From the NCBI RefSeq assembly GCF_011378855.1, contig NZ_WTLB01000026.1, positions 1-63,462 of the forward strand: DNA of 63,462 nucleotides, read 5' to 3'. This document shows, in pieces, positions 37,494-47,003 of this stretch. Position 1 is the stretch's first letter; each line of letters begins with the position of its first letter. Under the pieces are notes generated by a model. It was not told the DNA's origin and searched no databases. It was given only the letters and a program-made list of their open reading frames with translations. Position numbers and translations under genes: made by a program. Source of the DNA: Pseudoalteromonas sp. Z1A8 (GTDB lineage: Bacteria > Pseudomonadota > Gammaproteobacteria > Enterobacterales > Alteromonadaceae).

Positions 37494-38138
37494 ATGAAAA
37501 TCATCTCGACTAATATCTCTAAAATTAAAACTCTTATTCATAATGGTAAAGAGGTGAAAACGGGAATATTCAAAACCCCAACTAACGAACCTGTAGCGAT
37601 TGAAAAGCTAAACATTATAGGTGACGAGCAAGCTGATTTAGTTAACCACGGCGGGGCGGATAAAGCAGTATATGCGTTTTCGCACAATCATTATGAGTAT
37701 TGGCAGAAGACTCTTGAAAACGAAAATTTAAGTAGTGGCATATTTGGTGAAAACTTCACGATTACAGACCTTGATGAAGCGAATATACATATAGGCGATC
37801 ATATTCGCATTGGTACTGCACTGCTTGAAGTAAGTCAGCCTCGTGTGCCGTGCTTTAAATTGGCTATTGCACTTAATAATAAACAAAGCCTAAAACTGTT
37901 TACTCAGTATTACCACACCGGTGTTTACTTTAGAGTGCTTGAACAAGGCATTGCTAAAACCGGTGATGCGGTGACTATTGAGAAAAAAGCAACGCATAAC
38001 ATTTCAGTAAAAATGTTGTTCCAGGCGTTTTTTGATAAACAATACCCAGGTTATGAAAGCGTATTACTAGCAGCACTTGAACTACCCGAGCTTGCGCTTG
38101 AGTGGCAAACTAAGATTAAAAAGAAGCTCGCAATATAA
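37494..38138 (+). CDS. yiiM: MOSC-domain protein, YiiM-like molybdoenzyme
   Basis: This protein of 214 aa resembles E. coli YiiM. The MOSC domain covers about residues 5-160 (DEQADLVNHGGADKAVYAF, then the cysteine motif QPRVPCFKLA, where C binds Mo), and the last 45 residues match the YiiM three-helix tail. YiiM-type enzymes use Moco to reduce N-hydroxylated bases. Its place after the moa operon fits dependence on the same cofactor. It is convergent with the LysR gene. Confidence 0.88.
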   Translation: MKIISTNISKIKTLIHNGKEVKTGIFKTPTNEPVAIEKLNIIGDEQADLVNHGGADKAVYAFSHNHYEYWQKTLENENLSSGIFGENFTITDLDEANIHIGDHIRIGTALLEVSQPRVPCFKLAIALNNKQSLKLFTQYYHTGVYFRVLEQGIAKTGDAVTIEKKATHNISVKMLFQAFFDKQYPGYESVLLAALELPELALEWQTKIKKKLAI

Positions 38139-38154
38139 CGCCGTGTGAGTGCTG

Positions 38155-39060
38155 TTAAACTTTAGCTTTCCAATTACCTTCTTTTAAAAAATGTTGCTGT
38201 AAAAGGGTCAGTAAACTTTCAGTAACTGGGCCTGTAGGTTTACTTCTTGATACCACACAGCCTAAAGGCGTTAGCCAACCACCTTGCTCATGTACTACAG
38301 GAAGAGCAACAAGGTCACCTTGTTTAAGTTGTTGTTTTATTGCCAACTCAGGCACTAACGCCCAGCCCACATTTTGTGTTACCAAATCTATAAGTGTTTG
38401 ATGAGTATTGGCGTACCAAACCTTAGCGCTTATAGCATAGCTAAACCATAACTCTGATTGATTAAGGCTACGGTGAGCACATTGCCTATGTGCTTTTAAG
38501 TCACTGCTATTTACTTTATTAAGTTTAGCAAGCGCATGTTGCGGTGACGCAATCGTTAAAAATCGAGCTTGGCCTAGCAAAAAAAAGTCCATATCTATCT
38601 TTAATTCACCATCACTATATATGATGCCTATTTGCGCTTTACCTGTTTTTATAAGTTCTTCTACATCAAACGTAGTAGCTGATATTAGCTCAAAGTTTGT
38701 AATAGGGTACTGCTGTGCAAGTGGGGCTATTATTTTTAAAATTCCGTGATTACTTATACTCTCGTCAATCGCAATTACTACGTCTTGCTCGTTGTTTTTA
38801 GCAAGAGACTCAACTTTTTGATCGAAATAAGTTTGTTGCTGCAGTATTGAATAAGCCACCGGTAGCAAGGTTTTTCCACTTTTTGTTAAAGTGGGAGTGT
38901 TTTTATTGCGGTCAAACAATGTTTGATCTATTGCGATTTCAAGATTAGAAATAGCTTGGCTAATACCCGACTGCGCACGCTTTAACTTTCGCGCTGTTGC
39001 TGAAAAAGAGCCGGTTTCTACTACGCTTACAAATATTTTTAGTTGCTCTAAGCTGTACAT
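38155..39060 (-). CDS. LysR-family transcriptional regulator
   Basis: This is a LysR regulator of 301 aa. The helix-turn-helix is at residues 1-60 (FVSVVETGSFSATARKL, then RAQSGISQAISNLE). A type-2 periplasmic-binding fold effector domain follows. It is divergent from a PACE-type efflux gene, and PACE pumps are often controlled by a divergent LysR gene. The intergenic region, however, is now occupied by a 270-bp MITE-like element. Alternative targets cannot be excluded. Confidence 0.92.
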   Translation of the reverse strand: MYSLEQLKIFVSVVETGSFSATARKLKRAQSGISQAISNLEIAIDQTLFDRNKNTPTLTKSGKTLLPVAYSILQQQTYFDQKVESLAKNNEQDVVIAIDESISNHGILKIIAPLAQQYPITNFELISATTFDVEELIKTGKAQIGIIYSDGELKIDMDFFLLGQARFLTIASPQHALAKLNKVNSSDLKAHRQCAHRSLNQSELWFSYAISAKVWYANTHQTLIDLVTQNVGWALVPELAIKQQLKQGDLVALPVVHEQGGWLTPLGCVVSRSKPTGPVTESLLTLLQQHFLKEGNWKAKV

Positions 39061-39075
39061 TTTATTCTACTTTAT

Positions 39076-39345
39076 CTAGGGCGTGTTGATCTTTGTGGAT
39101 TGAAATTTGTTCAATCTAGGGGCGATTAAATCACGGCGCGAGGTTTGTAACCTAGTGGGCTAAGTAAAAGCCGAGCAACAAAGAGTTAATCGCCCCTAGA
39201 AAGAACCCAAAGGGCAGCGCATGTTTGGTCTTTATGCTGCGTTATCACCTATTTATGGGGAATAACCACACTATATAGGCTCTGCCTTGCCTAAAAACCA
39301 AACATACTGCTGCAAATTCACCCACCAATGATCAACACGTCCTAG
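39076..39345. mobile_element. MITE-like element with nested palindromes
   Basis: A non-coding element of about 270 bp has terminal inverted repeats: ctagggcgtgttgatc on the left and ctaggacgtgttgatc (reverse strand) on the right, 15 of 16 identical, with further similarity inwards. Inside it, ctaggggcgattaa and ttaatcgcccctag form a perfect 14-bp stem around 56 bases. The flanking TA on each side may be a target duplication. It sits between the LysR and PACE genes and may have displaced their promoters. Confidence 0.75.
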
Positions 39346-39452
39346 AACTATATATTCATCTTATCACTATAGGTGATAGTTGCTAACTTTTGTAACTAAA
39401 TAAATCTGTCATTATCACTACACTTAAATATTAATAGATAAAAGAGGACATT

Positions 39453-39890
39453 ATGACAGAGAAAATGGGGGCAACAGAGCGAGTATTTCAGGCTGTTTTG
39501 TTTGAGATTTTAGCCGTGTCGTTATCAATTTTAGGTTTAGCACTATTTACAGATCATGCAATTGGGGCTTTATCGGGCACTATGATAATTGTTGCGACAA
39601 TTGCTATGTGTTGGAACTTTATTTTCAATTGGTGTTTTGACAAAGTAGCTACCGGTGCAAAAGAGCAACGTTCTGTATTATTTCGTATTTTTCACGTGCT
39701 TTTATTTCAAGGCGGGTTACTTGTTTTTACTATTCCCGTGATGGCAATCATTTTAAAAGTAGGCTTATGGGAAGCATTAATAATGGATATTGGCGTAACT
39801 TTTTTTATAACCCTTTACGCTTTTACTTTTAACCTAGTGTACGACCACACACGAGCCTATATTTTTCATTCAAAAAATGCTGCATGTTAA
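39453..39890 (+). CDS. PACE-family multidrug/chlorhexidine efflux transporter
   Basis: This is a proteobacterial antimicrobial compound efflux protein of 145 aa with four TM helices arranged as two bacterial-transmembrane-pair repeats. The conserved acidic residue of TM1 is in FEILAVSLSI, and the repeat-end motif MCWNFIFNWCFD and the second FNLVYDHTR are family signatures. Members export chlorhexidine and related diamines, but the native substrate may be a polyamine. The start ATG 39453 follows GAGGA. Confidence 0.92.
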   Translation: MTEKMGATERVFQAVLFEILAVSLSILGLALFTDHAIGALSGTMIIVATIAMCWNFIFNWCFDKVATGAKEQRSVLFRIFHVLLFQGGLLVFTIPVMAIILKVGLWEALIMDIGVTFFITLYAFTFNLVYDHTRAYIFHSKNAAC

Positions 39891-39936
39891 TACACTTTTT
39901 AAATATGGGATGACTTAACAAAATTTTGTATTTAGC

Positions 39937-39969
39937 TGCTGGTGTATTTGCCAATACACCAGCATTTTT
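39937..39969 (+). terminator. Rho-independent terminator after the PACE gene
   Basis: A perfect 12-bp stem (tgctggtgtatt / aatacaccagca) with a 4-base loop is followed by five T. The rest of the gap up to the next gene (39970-40242) contains only AT-rich sequence and a weak stem at about 40040-40073. Confidence 0.88.
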
Positions 39970-40242
39970 AGAAGCATTTATACTACCTGCGTACGCTTTG
40001 TAGTGGCAAAAAAATAACAAAGAAGCTTTTATCAAAAATTGAGTAAAGCTAAATATGTACTGTTATTTAGCTTTGAATATTACAATTTTTAATGCTGTGA
40101 TTAAATCCTCTAAATAAAATCAAAATTTATAGGCTACCTAGTAAAAAAAAATAAATCTGCTATACCTAAGGTTATGAATACTATATTTAATATAGTGTCA
40201 TGCATAAAAATAATAATTAGTAGCTAAAAATAGGTGTCGCAC

Positions 40243-41697
40243 ATGAATATCTCCAGAAAGTTGATGCTTATTGTCATTTTAACTGCAGCAGAAGTAAGTA
40301 TTACTATTTATTCAGCTTTTGAAATAGCAAAGGGGGCTAAGTTTCACCAACTTAATTTTCTTCACTTAAAATATGCTCAGCAACTTACCAAGTCAGTTAA
40401 CAAAATAGAAAACGATATTCCCATAGATATAAACACTATCGAGTCAGATATATTGTTAATCAGGCAGCAACCGATTGAATGTATTAACGAAATAAACCCA
40501 TTAAATCTTGCTATTATGAAAGCTATTAACACAGATCACATGCTAACAATCTGTCAAAACGATATTAAAATTGCAGATAAAGCTTTATTGTCAGTTGATC
40601 AATATAAAAAGGGTGAGTTGAGCAGAGATGATTTTTTACTAAACCTAAATGTGTCACTTAATGGCTTTAATAAAAGTTCAGAGCTGTTTGAAGAACCAAT
40701 CAGAAAAACAGTATCGTTTATACTGATGACGCTAATACCCCTTGTTTTGATTATATCTTTTTTCAATATTATTTTTATAACGTATCTTTCTCGCACTATA
40801 TCTAGCTCTATCCGAAATCTAACCCTGCTTTTATCTAGTAAACCCGAAAGCAATATTAATCTAGATGATGAACTTGAAATAAAAACGTCGGGTGAATTAA
40901 AAGCATTAGTGATAGCGGCGAGGCAGCGTATTAAAAATGATCTTTTAAATATTGAAAACAGCATTGAGCTCAAAGAAATTATAAACAGCCAAACGGCTTC
41001 TCTGCAGCAAGCAAATGATGAACTTGCTCAGTTTGCTTACCGGGCATCTCATGACCTGAAATCACCATTATCTGGGGCTAAGTCTCTGGCACATTTTGTT
41101 ATTGAAGATATAAAAGCAGGAGATATTGAAGAGGCGAGTAAAAATGCGCTGGTTATTTATCAACAAATGGAAAAGTTAGAAACACTTGTTGTTGATATTT
41201 TACTGTTAGCGAAAGCTGAAATTGGTAATGAAGATAAAGATGTAATTGACTTTAATCAGTTAATTATTGATATGAAAGAACGACTGTCTTGGCTCATGAA
41301 AGATAATCCTTGTACGCTCGAAACAACAATTAATCTATCAGTACCTATAAGGTCGGAAAAAGCGCGTTTTGCTCAAATTATTGAAAATTTGATATCAAAT
41401 GGACTTAAATATTACGACAGAGATAAAGATGCACCTTTTGTTCACTGTGATATTTTTAACGAACAGGAAAATTTTATTATTATTGTTACAGATAACGGGA
41501 TTGGAATACCACAAAAGCATCAAAGTGAAGTGTTTGATATGTTCAAACGATTTCATGCAGACACAAGCACTGGCTCTGGTTTAGGGATGGCGCTGGTTAA
41601 AAAACATATTGAATATTTGAATGGTGAAATATCGCTGCAAAGTTCTGCTGAAGGTACAGCGTTTAAAATAATAATACCAATGGATAAGTTAACATGA
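40243..41697 (+). CDS. Membrane sensor histidine kinase
   Basis: This is a histidine kinase of about 484 aa. TM helices at about residues 6-25 and 148-172 enclose a periplasmic sensor of about 120 residues, followed by a coiled coil and the phosphoacceptor YRASHDLKSPLSGAKSL. The ATPase domain has NLISNGLKYYD, DNGIGIPQKH and GSGLGMALVKKH. It resembles the phytochrome-type/Bae-like kinases that pair with Rcp1-like regulators. ATG 40243 is preferred to GTG 40234 because of the AGGTG site. It overlaps the following regulator gene by 4 bases. Confidence 0.88.
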   Translation: MNISRKLMLIVILTAAEVSITIYSAFEIAKGAKFHQLNFLHLKYAQQLTKSVNKIENDIPIDINTIESDILLIRQQPIECINEINPLNLAIMKAINTDHMLTICQNDIKIADKALLSVDQYKKGELSRDDFLLNLNVSLNGFNKSSELFEEPIRKTVSFILMTLIPLVLIISFFNIIFITYLSRTISSSIRNLTLLLSSKPESNINLDDELEIKTSGELKALVIAARQRIKNDLLNIENSIELKEIINSQTASLQQANDELAQFAYRASHDLKSPLSGAKSLAHFVIEDIKAGDIEEASKNALVIYQQMEKLETLVVDILLLAKAEIGNEDKDVIDFNQLIIDMKERLSWLMKDNPCTLETTINLSVPIRSEKARFAQIIENLISNGLKYYDRDKDAPFVHCDIFNEQENFIIIVTDNGIGIPQKHQSEVFDMFKRFHADTSTGSGLGMALVKKHIEYLNGEISLQSSAEGTAFKIIIPMDKLT

Positions 41698-42143
41698 CAA
41701 AAATTAAACCCCCAATATTAATTGTCGATGACAATGAAGTTGATCGCTACATTCTTAAAAGACTAATAAAAGAAGCCGAACTAGAGCTTACAATTTTTGA
41801 AAAAAAAGATGGTCAAGAAGCATTAGAATTCCTCGAAAACTATGAAGCTAACAGAAAAGAATACCCTGATGGATTTCCTCCCATACTCATATTTTTAGAT
41901 ATTAATATGCCAAGAGTTAATGGGATCCAATTTTTAGAGGAATTTTCTAAACTAAGGAAGATGATAGAAATCAGCTCTTGTGTGGTTATGATGTTTAGCT
42001 CATCAGAAAGAGAAGAAGAAAAAAAGATAATAATGTCACACGATTTTGTTAAAGGTTACCTTGTAAAAGGCACCTTTCAAGCGGCAGATTTGAAAGAGAA
42101 AATATTGGCTGTCATCGGTCAGCATTTAAACGAAAACAGCTGA
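41694..42143 (+). CDS. Single-domain response regulator, Rcp1-like
   Basis: This protein of 149 aa consists only of a receiver domain. The acidic pocket is VDDNEVDRY, the phosphorylation site is FLDINMPRVNG and the conserved lysine is in GYLVKG. The long insert after the first helix (NRKEYPDGFPP) is typical of Rcp1/phytochrome-partner regulators. It has no output domain, so it must act through a protein partner or phosphotransfer. It is coupled to the kinase by an ATGA overlap and convergent with the REC-GGDEF-EAL gene. Confidence 0.88.
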   Translation: MTKIKPPILIVDDNEVDRYILKRLIKEAELELTIFEKKDGQEALEFLENYEANRKEYPDGFPPILIFLDINMPRVNGIQFLEEFSKLRKMIEISSCVVMMFSSSEREEEKKIIMSHDFVKGYLVKGTFQAADLKEKILAVIGQHLNENS

Positions 42144-42219
42144 TTTTTATGAGCTTTAAAAATTCTAAAGTTCATTTTTAAAGCTCCACTATATAGCTGA
42201 TATATTACCGTTTCATATA

Positions 42220-43935
42220 CTAACTTATTTGTTTTGTGTAGGTATTTAGTAACACATTAATTTCGTTTGCGGGTATAGGTTTTGAAAATAGAAAACCCTG
42301 CAGGTAGTCTATGTTTAGTTTTTTACATAGTTGATGCTGGGTTTGAGTTTCGACACCTTCTGCCACTACAGAAAAATCTAATTTTTTAAGCATTAAAGAT
42401 AAGCTCTCGATTACTTTTAATCGCTTATTATTTTCGCCATCTAACGACTGCATGCTTTTGTCTAATTTCACTATATCTATAGGGTAGGATATTAGGTGCG
42501 ATATAGATGAGTAGCCCATACCAAAGTCGTCCAAGGCAATCCTAAACCCTTTGTCAGATAAAGAAGTTAATATATCAATCACTTCTTTACTGTTTTCCAT
42601 AAAAGCGGTCTCTGTTATTTCAAGAATAATGCTACTGGTTTTTAAATTGTATTTTTCGACTGTTTTTAATAAATATGTTTCTAAAGCCTCTTTTTGTAAT
42701 TGTATAGGTGAAATGTTTATAGATAGGGTTAAGGGCGTTTCATAGCTTTGCTGCCACGCAGATAACTGCTCTAATGCAGTCGCAATTATCCATTTACCAA
42801 GGGGCTCTATTAAGCGACACTCTTCAGCAATAGGAATAAATTCATCAGGGGTGTAACTAACTTCTGTATTTGGCCAACGTATCAGTGCTTCAACCCCCGT
42901 CATCATTTGTGTTTTTGCACAGTAAACAGGTTGATAAAATAGCCTAAAGTTTTTTTCCTCTATATGCTCTTTTATACTATTTTGAATATCTACCCGACGA
43001 CTAAATTCATATTGATATTGCTCTTTGTAAAAGCTTATTCTACTTTTACCACTTTGCTTTGAGCGATACATTGCAATATCAGCACATTTTAGCAGTTCAT
43101 GAGATTCAGTAGCATCATTTGGGTATATGGCGCTTCCAATGCTAACACTGCAATTTAAAGTTCTACCTTCATGTAAAAAGGGCTTAGACACTTCAGCTAA
43201 AATTCTATTTGCTATCATACCTATTTGATTAATATTGCAAATTCCGCCTATTATAACTGCAAATTCATCGCCTCCTAATCGAGCAAAACCTTCGTTTTGT
43301 CTTAGGCAACTATTAATTCTGTGCACGGTTTGTATTAAAATTTCGTCGCCGACACTATGCCCAAGCGTATCATTTATATTTTTGAAGTTATCTAAATCTA
43401 AAGCAAGTAAAGCAACGCAGTTTTTAGCACGTTTATTATTGGCTATCATTACTTTTAGTATTTCTTCAAAATGATACCGGTTAGATAAACCCGTAAGCTG
43501 ATCCCTCTCAGCCATATGCTTTACAGCAAGATAACTGTTGTGCATACGTTGTTCTGCTTCAAAACGTTTTTTGGCATATATAAGGGCTTTATTTAAACTG
43601 CTTCCTGTTATATCACCTTTAGGTAAAAAGTCTTGAGCGCCTGCTTCTATACACTCAATAGCTAAGGTTGAGTTTTCTGAGGAGCTAATCATAATAATTG
43701 CGGTATTACCGAGTTTAGGTTTTTTGCGCATTTCAATTAGCATTTCAATGCCATCTTCTTTGGGCATATTATAATCGAGTAAAATTATGTCAAAGTGGTT
43801 GTTTTCAATTGCTTCTAATCCTTCACAAACGCACGTTACTTCAGTTATATCATGATGGTGAGAGCCATCAGAAATAAGCATTTTTTTAATTAATTTGCGA
43901 TCAACTAAGTCATCATCAACAATTAAGATATTCAT
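42220..43935 (-). CDS. Response regulator with GGDEF and EAL domains
   Basis: This cyclic di-GMP regulator has about 571 aa. Residues 1-125 are a receiver (VDDDLVDRK, ILLDYNMPKEDG). Residues 155-315 are a GGDEF domain with an intact LGGDEFAVI motif. Residues 325-565 are an EAL domain with EALIRW and the DDFGMGYSS metal loop. Both catalytic motifs look intact. The start at 43935 (MNILIVDDDLV) follows an AAGGAA site; the longer frame to 44040 lacks support. It lies 58 bases after the second histidine kinase gene, so that kinase probably phosphorylates it. Confidence 0.9.
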   Translation of the reverse strand: MNILIVDDDLVDRKLIKKMLISDGSHHHDITEVTCVCEGLEAIENNHFDIILLDYNMPKEDGIEMLIEMRKKPKLGNTAIIMISSSENSTLAIECIEAGAQDFLPKGDITGSSLNKALIYAKKRFEAEQRMHNSYLAVKHMAERDQLTGLSNRYHFEEILKVMIANNKRAKNCVALLALDLDNFKNINDTLGHSVGDEILIQTVHRINSCLRQNEGFARLGGDEFAVIIGGICNINQIGMIANRILAEVSKPFLHEGRTLNCSVSIGSAIYPNDATESHELLKCADIAMYRSKQSGKSRISFYKEQYQYEFSRRVDIQNSIKEHIEEKNFRLFYQPVYCAKTQMMTGVEALIRWPNTEVSYTPDEFIPIAEECRLIEPLGKWIIATALEQLSAWQQSYETPLTLSINISPIQLQKEALETYLLKTVEKYNLKTSSIILEITETAFMENSKEVIDILTSLSDKGFRIALDDFGMGYSSISHLISYPIDIVKLDKSMQSLDGENNKRLKVIESLSLMLKKLDFSVVAEGVETQTQHQLCKKLNIDYLQGFLFSKPIPANEINVLLNTYTKQIS

Positions 43936-43993
43936 ACGTTCCTTATAAGAGCTGTATCTAGGTGATGCTCGTTTATAATTGATAATTCCATAG

Positions 43994-45187
43994 CTAAGCT
44001 TTAGGCCAAAAAATAGTAAATGTACTGCCAAGCTTTCCATCGGAGGCTACTTCAATTTTGCCCCCATAATTAATAATGAGCTTATTAGCAATACAGAGTC
44101 CAATGCCGCTCCCTTCAACGGCATCTCGAGATTGTAATGTCTGAAATAACTTAAATATGAGTAAAAAATATTTAGGGTCAATCCCTGGGCCATTATCTTT
44201 TATTTCAATAATGTAATAACGATCAGAGGGGATAAGTGAAATATCGATAACCGGGTGCTCTTTATTATTATGTTTTATTGCATTACTTATAAGGTGTTGA
44301 AAAACAGTTTTAAAAGGGAGTAGCGGTATATCGAGCAGTTTGTTGTTAGCATTTATATGTACAGTTACAGTGAGTGGAATTTCTAAAATTTGTTCTATAT
44401 CTTGGTAAATACTTTCTAAAGATATGTTTGCACGAGTTGAATCGCAGCTATTTATTCTCGAGTAGTTTAGTAAATCCTCTAGCAGTGTTTGCATTCTATT
44501 CGCACGGCTGAGTACAAGCTGAAAGTTTTCTTGGTGCTCCTGCGTAAGTAAATCTTTGCAGTCGTCATAAACCCACTCTAATAAACGTTTAATTGCATTT
44601 AATGGTGACTTGAGATCGTGTGAAGCAATGCTGATAAATTCATCAAGTTCATCGCTCACTTTTTGTAATTTTTTAATTAGGCGATCTTTTTCAGTTTCGT
44701 CTTCTTTTTTTAGCTCACAAATTGTTGAGTGAAACTTAGCACTGTTTAATTTTTCTAATAATTCTTTTTGTTGGACTAACTGATTTACAAAGTTTTTTTG
44801 TAAACTATTTAAGATTAATTTTTCTTTTTCGGTAAGTAGTGAATTACTTGGTCGGTCAAATATAAACCACCCAAACTTAAGGTTTGAGGGAAAAACAATA
44901 GGTGACACCACTCTAAATATTTTAGGATCATGTTCGATAATCGATTCATTAAAAACGTCATCAGATAGTTGCTCTTTAGCGACTGCTATTTTTGAACCGG
45001 ATTTATATAGCTCAACGGTACGTTCAGGGAGGTTAGCAACAATAGAAAATGCGGTGGCATCAAAAATAGTTAAAATTAGCTCAGCAAAGCTTTTTAAGCT
45101 TGTTTGAATGTCATTATCAAGAGAAGTCGTTAATTGCTGTTCATCAATTAATAATACATCTTCTAAATAACTCTCTACATTGGGCAT
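43994..45187 (-). CDS. GAF-type cytoplasmic histidine kinase
   Basis: This kinase of 397 aa has no TM helix. Residues about 20-150 form a GAF-like sensor domain, followed by a coiled coil (KKEDETEKDRLIKKLQ). The phosphoacceptor is in SIASHDLKSPLNAIKRLLEW, and the ATPase domain has SNAIKHNNKEH, DNGPGIDPKY and GSGIGLCIANKL. It is upstream of the REC-GGDEF-EAL gene and on the same strand, giving a kinase-regulator pair that faces the first pair. The ligand of the GAF domain is unknown. Confidence 0.86.
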   Translation of the reverse strand: MPNVESYLEDVLLIDEQQLTTSLDNDIQTSLKSFAELILTIFDATAFSIVANLPERTVELYKSGSKIAVAKEQLSDDVFNESIIEHDPKIFRVVSPIVFPSNLKFGWFIFDRPSNSLLTEKEKLILNSLQKNFVNQLVQQKELLEKLNSAKFHSTICELKKEDETEKDRLIKKLQKVSDELDEFISIASHDLKSPLNAIKRLLEWVYDDCKDLLTQEHQENFQLVLSRANRMQTLLEDLLNYSRINSCDSTRANISLESIYQDIEQILEIPLTVTVHINANNKLLDIPLLPFKTVFQHLISNAIKHNNKEHPVIDISLIPSDRYYIIEIKDNGPGIDPKYFLLIFKLFQTLQSRDAVEGSGIGLCIANKLIINYGGKIEVASDGKLGSTFTIFWPKA

Positions 45188-45466
45188 TCAAACTCCTACA
45201 ACAGTATTAAATAAATATGCCTCATTAAAATGAGATGCAACAAATGATTAACTTATTGTAGTTGATTATTTTGAATGTGTTGAATTATTCACTTTATAAA
45301 TTAATGCCAAATTAAAGCCTTACCTTATTGTAGTCAGTAGCTTATGAATCTATTTTAAAATAAGGCGAAACTAAGTCTGGGCGTGAAATTTATAACTGAA
45401 TAAATAAGTATTATGTAGGGTAGTGTTCTTACTGAAGATCAACATGCCCAAGTAAAAACAGCATAT

Positions 45467-46729
45467 TTAATCGCTCATTTGTATAATTGTTTGCGCTACG
45501 CTAAATAAGGTTTTATGCGTATCCATTGCTTGTTTTTGTAGCTGTTTATGGGCTTGCTCTTCGGTGAGCTTTAACTGCTCAATAAGTATGTACTTGGCTT
45601 GGTGAATGACCTTTTGCTCACTAATCACTTTTTTAGCGTCAAGTAACGCTTGGTTTATTTGTTTAATATGCTGGCTTTGCTCGATAATTAAATCGTACAT
45701 ACTTTTATTACTATTGAGCTTATCGGCCGCTATGTTTTGGCTTACTTCTGGCTTTGGTTGCTTAATGGCTAATTGGCCTAAAGTAGGGGCTATGTGTTGC
45801 TCTGCCATATTGTTAAGTACCTGCTTATTTGTATTTAAGCTGCGTTGAGCACAGGCTATTTGCATTGCAGCGGTATCAATTAATTGATCTGCTATATTTT
45901 GTTCAATTTTGTGCATTATATCTATGCGCGTAGTGGTTACTTCGTACCATACTTCGCTCAGTTGTGAGAGCGGTTGAGCATTCTCGTCATCGAGCTTTTG
46001 CAGTAAACTTCTAAGTTGCTCTACCTGATTATTTACCTGATGCGTTGTTAGTGTGGCAAAGCATTTTAAAAGGTGTTCATCGGCGTATTCATTAAAAAAT
46101 TCAAAGCTGTGGTTTTGTTCTTGTACAAAGTGCGCGAGTTGTTGTTTTTGCTCAGTGGTAAATTTACTTGCTGCAAATGCTTGTGCGCCACAGGCACGCT
46201 CTTGTCCTGCGTACTCTTTACCTTGCATAAAATTAAAAAAGGCAACTAACAAACGCGTTATTTTAGGATCGCTTGCGCCATCTGCTGCCTCTAAAATAAT
46301 ATTGAGTAAACTAGCAATTAACTGCGTGAACGACTGCGTAGCATGTACTGCACTAATGTTTTGTTGTGCTATTTGCTTGCGCAATACCGGTAATGCATCG
46401 AGTGCTTGTAAGCTGTAGGTAATTAAATTAAATAACCGAGTATGGCCCGTATCGGCGTTGTCGTTTATAAATGTTTGTTTAAGAGAATCATAAAATGCAG
46501 TTTGTGCGCTGTTGCTTAAAGGGATTTGTTCTTGTAATTGGGTTTTAAATCGCTCTCGATTTGAGGCCAAAAATATATTACTCATTGCGCGTTCTTTTTG
46601 TAACTGATGTACAAAATCGCCTAACTTAGTGAGCGAGGAACAACTGTTTTGTAATTGCTTTAGCGCGTGTATTTCTTGATATTTAGCCGCTAATAAAAAC
46701 TGTTTTGTGAGAGGATTGTTTGTCGCCAT
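45467..46729 (-). CDS. nasR: Nitrate-responsive antiterminator NasR (NIT-ANTAR)
   Basis: NasR senses nitrate and nitrite and lets RNA polymerase read through leader terminators. The N-terminal 280 residues match the NIT helical sensor domain (LTKLGDFVHQLQKERAMS is the conserved first helix with the arginine region used for nitrate). After a linker the C terminus is an ANTAR RNA-binding domain: KKVISEQKVIHQAKYILIEQ, then EEQAHKQLQKQAMDTHKT. The start is ATG 46729 (MATNNPLTK); the longer frame to 46852 has no ribosome site. Its likely target is the terminator in the nirB leader at 50829-50876. Confidence 0.92.
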   Translation of the reverse strand: MATNNPLTKQFLLAAKYQEIHALKQLQNSCSSLTKLGDFVHQLQKERAMSNIFLASNRERFKTQLQEQIPLSNSAQTAFYDSLKQTFINDNADTGHTRLFNLITYSLQALDALPVLRKQIAQQNISAVHATQSFTQLIASLLNIILEAADGASDPKITRLLVAFFNFMQGKEYAGQERACGAQAFAASKFTTEQKQQLAHFVQEQNHSFEFFNEYADEHLLKCFATLTTHQVNNQVEQLRSLLQKLDDENAQPLSQLSEVWYEVTTTRIDIMHKIEQNIADQLIDTAAMQIACAQRSLNTNKQVLNNMAEQHIAPTLGQLAIKQPKPEVSQNIAADKLNSNKSMYDLIIEQSQHIKQINQALLDAKKVISEQKVIHQAKYILIEQLKLTEEQAHKQLQKQAMDTHKTLFSVAQTIIQMSD

Positions 46730-46943
46730 TGATAGTATTCCACACTTTTTTGTTTTTAAAGTGCAACCACCGTTCCAATCATTAATAAATTTCATCATTG
46801 AATTTAAAATCAAGCTAATACAATTACTTAAAGTGTTATTTTTGTTTGTCACTGTGTTTCTATAATTTAACTTACCATTACTTTTAACTTATTTGGTGCA
46901 TTAAAGCATGTTATTGCACACAACTTGAACCCAAATTAAAAAC

Positions 46944-46980
46944 AAAAAAAGCGCCTACTCCTGGGGAGGTAGTAAGCGCG
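46944..46980 (-). terminator. Rho-independent terminator of nirB-nirD-cobA
   Basis: On the minus strand a stem of about 11 bp (gcgcttact / agtaggcgc with one wobble) is followed by seven T. It is 24 bases after the cobA stop. Confidence 0.85.
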
Positions 46981-47003
46981 AAAAGTGCATTATTCATTTT
47001 GTA

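Noticed and set aside
40044..40073. Stem-loop after the PACE terminator as a second terminator or small RNA
   Set aside because: The stem is AT-rich and has no T run, so it is not supported as a feature.
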